Assembly (NCBI GenBank): GCA_905221605.1
Contig: CAJNDS010002612.1
Coordinates: forward strand, 363,626-427,625
Reading direction: 5' to 3'
DNA length: 64,000 bases
From: Symbiodinium natans
Taxonomy: Eukaryota > Sar > Dinophyceae > Suessiales > Symbiodiniaceae
In this document: positions 35,301-44,300 of the stretch, one piece after another
Numbering within the stretch: position 1 is the stretch's first letter
Layout of the letters: each line of letters begins with the position of its first letter
Notes under the pieces: model-generated
The model's database searches: none
The model's input: the letters and a program-made list of their open reading frames with translations, nothing else
Told to the model about the DNA's origin: nothing
Program-made: the position numbers and the translations under genes

Positions 35301-38300
35301 AGCCCTACTTGGAGGTTCATGGTGCTGAATAACCCACTTTTATCCGTACTTATCGCCCAACCATAACAAAGTTAGGGCACTTCAAGGGCTTATAAGGGGG
35401 TCAGAAGTACAGTTACATATGTATATGTATATATATATATGTATATAATTGGGTTATAAGTACCGTGAACCTCCAAGTAAGCCCTAAACCCCGAAAAGCC
35501 TCGGTCAACGCATGCTGCATCGAGTGGCTGATGGCAGGTGAGCGACATCTCCATCCACCCACTAGGCGCCTCTTCAGCTGCCAAGCGAACCAAACCCCAA
35601 GCCTTCAGCCGACCCCAAATCCTCAACCCCCAAAAGGCATAATCTCCCTGAAAAGACAACACCTAAAGCCTTAAATCCTTAGACCCTTTTAGGCCTACCC
35701 CCCCCTGCACCCCAGAATCTTGGGGCCCGCAGCAGCGACCCTCGCGCGCACGCGCGCGCGCAGGCGACTACTTCCTCAGCGCAGGGCTGGACAAGTCCTG
35801 GGATCCTTGGCAGCTCAGGGCTTCCGCAGGGGTGTTAGGGTTTAGGGTTTAGGGTTTAGGGTTTAGGGTTTAGGGTGTGGGGTTTAGGGTTTAGGGCTTA
35901 AGGTTTAGTAGGGGTTACCGGGCGCTGAGGTTGAGGGTCGAGGGTGTAAGTGTTCGGTGCTTTGGGGCTGATCGGCTTCTTTACAGGGTCGAGGCAGGTG
36001 GACTTCGAAAAGCTTGTTTGAAAAAGCTAGGGTCCGGTTTAGGGTTTAGGGTTTAGGGTTCATAGTTTAGGGTTTAGGGTTTGAGGTTTAGGGTTTAGGG
36101 TTCAGGGTTCAGGGTTTAGGGTTTAGGGTTTGGGGTTTGGGGTTTCGGGTTTGAACCCGCTTGAGACGAGGCTGTCTTTGAGCTCGAGTCTGGGCGCTGC
36201 GATCCTTGGCAGCCTTGGGGGCTTAGGGTTTAGGGTTACAGGGTTTAGGGTTTTAGGGTTTAGGGTTTAGGGTTTAGGGTTTAGGGTTAGGGCTAATCAT
36301 TCAGGAAGCAATGACTCCGGCAGCCTTCTTGAATACCCGAATTGAGAACTACACTACGAAACTTCCCTAAACCCTAAACCCTAAACCCTAAACCCTAAAC
36401 CCTAAACCCTAAACCCTAAACCCTAAACCCTAAACCCTAAACCCTAAACCCTAAACCCTAAACCCTAAACCCTAACCTAAACCCTAAACCCTAAACCCTA
36501 AACCCTAAACCCTAAACCCTAAACCCTAAACCCTAAACCCTAAACCCTAAACCCTAAACCTTAAACCCTAACCCGACAGTATCGATCCCCGGTATCGATC
36601 CTAAACTCCTTTTGGGGGTCTGGGGCTTGCAACCACAACAGATGCTCTAGATGCACCTTGTCTTCCGTCACACACGCTACACGCTGAAACAATGTGCTTT
36701 GTTGTTTTGTTTTGATTTTGATTTGTTTTTGTCTAGTTTTGTTTTAAATGGGTTGGTTTTCTACAACTTTCTTCTGTCACTATTGGCATGCCCATGAAAT
36801 GGCCTTGGAGCATGTTACCAGTCCCCTGAGCCTACAAGCAGCTCCAGGTCAAGCAACTGCGCGAGCAAGAGCACGGCGACGCAGCTGCAAAAAGACCTCC
36901 CCCGGTCGCTTCGGGTTTAGGGGGGTGTTTAGGGATGTTTGGCCATGCATGTGGGTGCCTGTTCTGGAGGCAATCCGGTTCAGAGGGGAGTTTCAAGATC
37001 GAATGCTCGTTGAACTTTGGGGGTTCATGCAAATTTTGGGGGTGGGGGGAACCCTAAACCCTAAACCCTAAGACCTAAACCCGAAAGCCGAAACCCAGAA
37101 TTTGGATCGGAGCTGCACCCTGAAGGCTACAACTGCATGAAGTGGCATCCGGATGGAATGATCCTTGCCGCAGGGACACAGGCCTTTGGGTGGGGCGCCG
37201 GGTCGGACTCCTTGAAGGTTCATGGTGGTCATAGCCCCAAAAAGGTTGCAACCGGGTTTGTTTTTTGCAGCCTCGTTGTAGCTGGGCGCAAATCATGGGT
37301 TCAATTACTACCCCCTCTATACTACCGCCCCTAGGTACCCCTCTCCCTCTGAAATAACCTGAACTAGGCTAAATTATCCCTAGATAGGGGACCCTAAACC
37401 CTAAACCCTAAACCCTAAACCCTAAACGCTAAACCCTAAACCCTAAACCCTAAACCCTAAACCCTAAACCCTAAACTCTAAACCCCAAACCCTAAACCCC
37501 CAAACCCTAAACCCTAAACCCTAAACCCAACTCACTGGGGGATTGCACGAATGGCTCCATTCTTCGGAACTCACAGTCGGCCACGCTGCGTTGCGCAGGG
37601 CGGGCCTGTGCAAGTCTGGGACATCAAGGACTTCCTCCGGGGCTGAGGTTAGGGTTTAGGGTTTAGGGTTAGGGTTTAGGGTCTCGGGTTTAGGGTTGAG
37701 GGTTTCAAGCATGGCCATTCTGTTTCGGAACTCTTTGTGTTCCTGGTGTTCGAGTTTGTTTGGGCTTAAGGTTTCAGCGGGGCTTGAGGTTTCGGGTTGG
37801 GGGCTTGGGGGCCTCATTGTGTTTTTGCCTGCACGGGTGTAGGATACCCCAAAACCCAAAACCCTAAACCCTAAACCCTAAACCCTAAACCCTAAAGCCC
37901 TAAACCCTAAACCCTAAACCCTAAACCCCAAACCCTAAACCCTAAACCCATAACCCATGAAGCCCTAAGCCCCGTGCCTTGCGGCCTCCAGGAGCAGAAG
38001 GTGGTTGCGAGCCTCACTGGGCACGGGGGTGGCGTCAAGGCCTTCCCATTCTCTGCTCGGTTTCGTGGAGCTTGGGCTTTATGGCTTATGGTTTAGGGTT
38101 TAGGGTTGAGGGTTGAGGGTTGAGGGTTGAGGGTCTAGGGTTTAGGGTTTAGGGTACTTTTTTGCCCTAAACCCATCAACCCTCAACCGCTAAAGCGTAT
38201 GTTGCGTAACTGCTTCCCCCACCACACTTACCCCTTCCCAAAGTAAGGCCCATACACGGCTGAAGCAAGAGCTGTATGGGCCTTCCCTATAACCCTGAGC

Positions 38301-41300
38301 CCCGAATGATCATCGCACAGATCCCTGTGATAATTTTCGGAATAAGTACCCCTTAACGCACATTCTTGCCGTACACTTGTGAAAAAGATGGGCTGTTACT
38401 GTGCACAGGTTTAGGGTCTAGGCATTGGGGATGTTTCGGGTACATTGGGGCATGTTAGGGTCTATTCGGGTGCATCCTAGGTTTTTTCTTCTCGGATTGA
38501 TTGTGTAACACGGCTTCTAGGGTTCTCGGGCTTATTTGGTTCACAGGGCTTCAAGGTTCAGAGGGGTAGGGTTAGGGCACCCTGACTAACCCAAACGCTA
38601 ACAAATCCTGTGGCGCAGACCCTCAGCTTCTCCGGCAACGGCTACCACCTCGCGACCGGGTGGGGGCCCCACAGGGTTAAGCGCCAACCACCCTCAAGTA
38701 TACGCAACATGTTCTAAAATCGAGACCCAGGAAGGACCAGAGTTTAGTTCAACCCCATCACTGAACTTTGAAAAGAGGTTTGTGTGCCTGGGGCAAAATT
38801 ATTTGTGTTGTTCTCTTGGGGTTTAGGAAAGCCCTGCCTCGAAACCCCCAACCTCAAGGGAGCCAGGCTGTGCCCCGAAGAGGTCTACTCCTAATGTGGC
38901 CCTTATGTTACCTTATAGGGTGGTCTACAAAGGGCTCAAACCCTAAACCCTAAACCCTAAAGCATAGACCCTAAACCCTAAACCCTAAACCCTAAACCCT
39001 AAACCCTAAACCCTCAACCCTACACCCTAAACCCTAAACCCTAACCCCCAAACCCAAGTGTGCAACCTTAGTTGTAGACCCTGAGAGCCATTCTCTGGAT
39101 CAAGACACCAAGTCTCTGGTTTTGTGGGATCCGCTGGGTTTAGGGTTTGGGTGTAGGGTTCAGGGTTTAGGATTTGGGGTTGAGGGTGTTGGGCTCAGGT
39201 TTGAAGGTGTAGGGCTTCAGAGTTAGATAGAGTGTAGAGTCTGGGGGTTGAAAGGTTTTGGGCTGAGAGCTTACATGAGGTTTCGCGGCCCTAGACCCCC
39301 CACCTGAGCGTTCATATTCCGAAGGCCCGGGCAAACTTTAAGCCCCAAAAGCTGAACCCTAAACCCCAAACCCAAAACTAAGCCCTAAACCCTAAACCCT
39401 TCTGAGGTCCGAGGATGGGACGGCCCCACGTTTGCAGGGGGCGGATGGGGGAGTGGCTGGATGGGACGGGTTTGGTCTAGGGTTTAGGAATTAGGGCTTA
39501 GGGTTTAGGGTTTAGGGTTTAGGGTAGGGTTCAGGGAGGGTTGAGGGCTAAGGGGGTTGGATGTGTTTTTTTGGGGTGTGCGACGTTGTTGTCTAAGGGT
39601 TTAGCGCCTGACGAGTTCCGATGCACTACTGTACACAATTGTGCACATGCATACGAGCATACCGATCACGCGATCATACGCTGCCCTCCCTCCCCCCCCC
39701 CCCCCTGCTTGGAGGTTCATGGTACTTAATAACCCAATTATAACTGTACTTATAACCCACTCATAACCATATTAGCGCGCTTAAAGGGCTTGTAAGTGGG
39801 TTGTAGGTACAGTGATTTTTGGGCTATAAGTACCAAGAGCCTCCAAGTAGCTACCACTGCCCATAAACAGCCTTCTTTGAGGGTTTTGGTTCAGCCAAGC
39901 TTGAGTGAACCACCCAAAATCCGAACGAACCTCCTAAACCCCAAAGCCCTTGAGTCCCTGTCCCTAGGTTTAGGACTTAGGGTTTTAAGCCCTAAGCCAA
40001 CCCGAAAACCACCCCAAAACCACCCGAAAGCCACCCTAAACCACCAAACCCTAAACCCGAAACCACCTAAACCCTACACCTGCAACCACAATCTGTTTGA
40101 GGTCAAGCTCTGGGACCTAAGGAAGCCGCTGAACATCCAGACGCCGGGAGCCCAGGTTTAGGGTTTGGGGTTTAGGGTTTAGGGTTTAGGGTTTGGTTTG
40201 GGTTAGGCTTTGGGAACTTTGGCGCAGGGGTTTAGGGGTTTGGGGTTTTGGATTTAGGGAAGTGTAAACCCTACAGCCAAAACCCTTGGGGTTTTGGGGC
40301 TTTGGGGGCTTTTCAAGGTTTCGGAGGTTCATGGCTTTAGAGTGCAAGGAGCCCACATTTCTTACAGGGTCTTTCGGAGTTTGGCCTACCGCAGTAGGGC
40401 TGGAAGGCTGTGGCCTCTTGGGCTTAGGGTCTGGGGCTGCTTAATGTTTAGAGTTTAGAGTTTAGGGTTTAGGGTTTAGGGTTTAGGGGTGAGGCACACC
40501 TTTCATGTTCAGTACGACTCTTGAGTATTTTGGGTAGGGCATGCCAAGAAAGCACCCGGAAAGCATGGTCATGTTGCCAAATGCTTGAAAGCGTAATCAA
40601 GAAAGCTCAAGGACATGATGTGATACTAATGAATGACCGACAAGAAGATACTGATATTTCGGAACCGTTGCCCAAAGGTGGACCGGTGTAAGGCATAAAG
40701 ATAAACGGGAGAGTGACGTTGCAAAATACAAAGCTTCATATATCCGATTAGGGGCCCCAAAAGGGAACCGTGCGGTCGGAATGGTACTAAAGTTGTTGAA
40801 GAGCTGCTGAAGCTTGGAGTTCTTATACTTCCCACACCCTCAGCCCTCAGCCCTCAGCCCTCAGCCCTCAGCCCTCAGCCTTCAACCCTCAACCCTCAAC
40901 CCTCAAACCCTCAACCCTAAACCCTATCTTGGGCAGTTAAGGGGGCGCTTTGGCTTTGGAGCCCTTGCACGCCGTTTCCATACTTCAGAGCCTCTAGCCC
41001 CTAAATCCTACGCTCGACTCTAAACCCCTAAACGCAGCCTAAACCCTACATCCTAAACCCTAAACTTTCTACCCCCTATAAACCCTCTACGCCAAACCCC
41101 AAAACCCCAAGCCCTAACCCTAAAACCCAAGCCCTAAACCCTAAACCCTAAACCTCCAAACCCTAACCCTAAGCCCTAAACCCTAAAACCCAAACCCTAA
41201 ACCCCAACCCCTACAGCCCAAACCCTATCGTCCGAGCCCCCGAGGCTCCAAGTGCCGGACGTGAACGCCGTGGCCTTCGACTCGACAGGTCGGAAGGGGG

Positions 41301-44300
41301 GCCCTGAGGAATCTAGGGTTCTTAATTTTCATTTTTTTTGGGTTTTTAGGGCTTATATATATATATATATATATATTTGTCGGATTTGAGTTTAGGGTTC
41401 CGGGGTTGGGGTTGATAAGGTTTCTAGGGAATTTAGTGGTTACAGTTTACAGGGTTTATAGGGTTTTTAGGGTGTTTAGGGTTTAGGGTTTGGGGGTTGG
41501 GATATGCGGGGTTTCGGGCACTCGGTTTCTTTTGTAGTTCAGCGCAGAGCACTTAAAGGGCTTTTCAGTGGGTTCTAAGTACAGTTAAAGTGGGGTGATT
41601 AAGTACCATGAACCTCCAAGTAGCCACCCAAGATGCGGCCCAAAATGACTCTGTTTACGACTCTTTGTCTGGCTTTCGAGTTTCGGGTGGAGATAGTGAG
41701 GGTAGGGAGAAACAGTACAGAAGCCCATAAAGAGCCACCCGTGCGTGCACTGCATTCGGAGTACACCCTAAGACCGAAACTCGAAGCCCCGACTTGAGGT
41801 CTTTGAGCTTTGCTCCCATGGAGTACAGGGCTGTGAGGGGTTTGGCGAGCTAACGCCTAAAACCTGGAGGCTGTCAGGGGTTTGGAAAATTCAACCCCAA
41901 ACCCTACCCCAAACCCTAAACCCCGAACCCTGCCTGAACCCGAAAGGGTGAGGGCTTTCGGCTTAGGGCCGGAATAAGGTCAGCCTAAACGCTGTCGGCT
42001 ATCGGCTTTGGATTTCGGGTTTTGGGTTCAGAGTTCGCGTTTAGGGTTCGGGGGTCTCTAAGGTACCTCTTCCCGACTAGAAAAAAGAAGCTTTAAGTTC
42101 GGGCTTAGGCCTACAATTGGGTTAGAAGTACGGTTGTACTTACCATGAACCTCCAAGTAAGCCCTAAACCCCGTCCGACCCTAGCGCCCACTGGGCCGGT
42201 ACCTGGGCGCCTTAGGCCGAAGCCCCAAAAATCCCAAAGCCCGAACCCTGAGCCCAAAACCCCTGCACCCTAAACCCAAGCTGTAAACCAGACACGCTAA
42301 GGCCCTAAACCCTAAACCCTAAGCCCTAAACCCTAAACCCTAAACCCTAAACCCTAAACCCTAAACCCCAAACCCTAAGCCCTAAACCCCCTAAAGAGAC
42401 CAATCTCTGTCCCAGGGCAATACCTCTCTGTGGCCAGCGATGTGGTCCAGGCGTGGGAGCTGGAGCCAGGGGGTCTGCTTTTTGCGCTTCAGGGGTTTGA
42501 GGGTTCTTGTTTTCGGGGGTTTCGGGTTTAAGCCCAAAACCCTAAACCCTAAACGCTAAAGGGTTACAGGGTGCAAAGTGCTTTGGGGCTTGATGGGCTT
42601 AGCGTAGTTTAGGGTCTAGGGTTTCAGACCTGTTGATGCTTTATGATTCTGGGGTTGATATTTTCGGGCTCAGGTGTTAAGCTGGGTACTTTTTTTCCAG
42701 CCGTTTATACACCTATATACCTATATATATATATATACATACACATATATATGGTTATATCATATATCCTTTTCTAAAAGGTGCCCTACTTGGGAACTTG
42801 ACCGTAGTAAACCTACACCCTAAGCCCGACCCCAAACCCTAAGCTAGGCCGGGCTTTTTTTTTTCCTGTCCTTAACAGATCTACAACTTCGTGTCCAAGT
42901 CGAACATGGCAGAGGTGGTCACACTGAAGGCGAGCGGGTGCATCGAGTGAGGGCTTTGTAGGGCCCACCCTAAAGAACCCTAAATCGCCTTCCGAAACCC
43001 CTAAACCCCTAAACCCCCTAAACCCCCTAAACCCCTAAACCCCTAAACCCCTAAACCCCTAAACCCCTAAACCCCTAAACCCCTAAACCCCTAACCCCCT
43101 AACCCCCTAAACCCCTAAACCCCTAAACCCCTAAACCCCTAAACCCCTAAACCCCTAAACCCCTAAACCCCTAAACCCCTAAACCCCTACACCCCTACAC
43201 CCCTAAACCCCTAAACCCCTAAACCCCTAAACCCCTAAACCCCTAAACCCCTAAACCCCTAAACCCCTAAACCCCTAAACCCCTAAACCCCTAAACCCCT
43301 AAACACCTAAACCCCTAAACCCCTAAACCCCTAAACCCCTAAACCCCTAAACCCCTAAACCCCTAAACCCCTAAACCCCTAAACCCTAAGAGTTTTGCTG
43401 CTGTTTAGGGGTTGTGGGCTGGGCTGTAAGGGTCCCATGGTCCAGGGCTTCTGGTGGGTTTTGGGGCTTGTATCTTGGTCCGCAGAATCCGAAAACCCCC
43501 CCAGAAAACTCTGAAGGGACACCCTTCAAGGTCTGATGGAATTAGGGAAAGCCTTCAGGGCCTGAGGGGTTTAGGAGAACCCTTCAGTATCTGAAAATTT
43601 TTGCCGAAGCACTAGAGCCGGAAGAACCCCAAAGCTCTTGAGCCCTAGTGGCTTTTAAAACCCGCGTGCGGTAAAGCTCCAAAACGCCTACTGTAGGGGT
43701 CGGAATAATAGTAGTAGTATTCCCAAAAACCTATTCTAATTAGTAAGGCCCCTATATTAGGCCTTGAATCCTGAAAAAAGTGGAGGACCATGGCGCAGCG
43801 GTGCTGGACGTCTGCCCCTTCGGCGCGCACTTTGATGAATGCACTTTGGTGACCCCAAGTGCCTACATGGTACCTGAATTTTGGTGTAGGGTTACTTGGA
43901 GGTTCATGGTACTTATAACCTCATTATAGATGTACTTGTAACCTTTTCATTATAATCGTGTGATAAGTGCACTTACTGGTTGGTAGTTGCCATGAACCTC
44001 CAAGGGATGAGGGGTATACAAAAAGCCACCAAGACAGAAGGCCCTTGCAAGCTAAGCCTTAAACCCTGGTATGAATACAGGCCTCAAAGATGCTGGTCCC
44101 TGAATCTACCTGACATCCGAAACCCGAAGCCCGAAACCCTAAACCCCCTAAACCCTAAATCCTAAACCCTAAGCCCTAAACCCTAAACCCTAAACCCTAA
44201 ACCTTAAACCCTAAACCCCTAAGTCCTCCGGGGGGCAGCCGTGCAAGCGCTTGAGGCTTCAGCCAGCATGCGATGTCCTTGGCCTCTGTGCTGCCCGGCT

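Noticed and set aside
42996-43387. CRISPR-like regular array.
   Set aside because: Direct eight-base tandem units without spacers.
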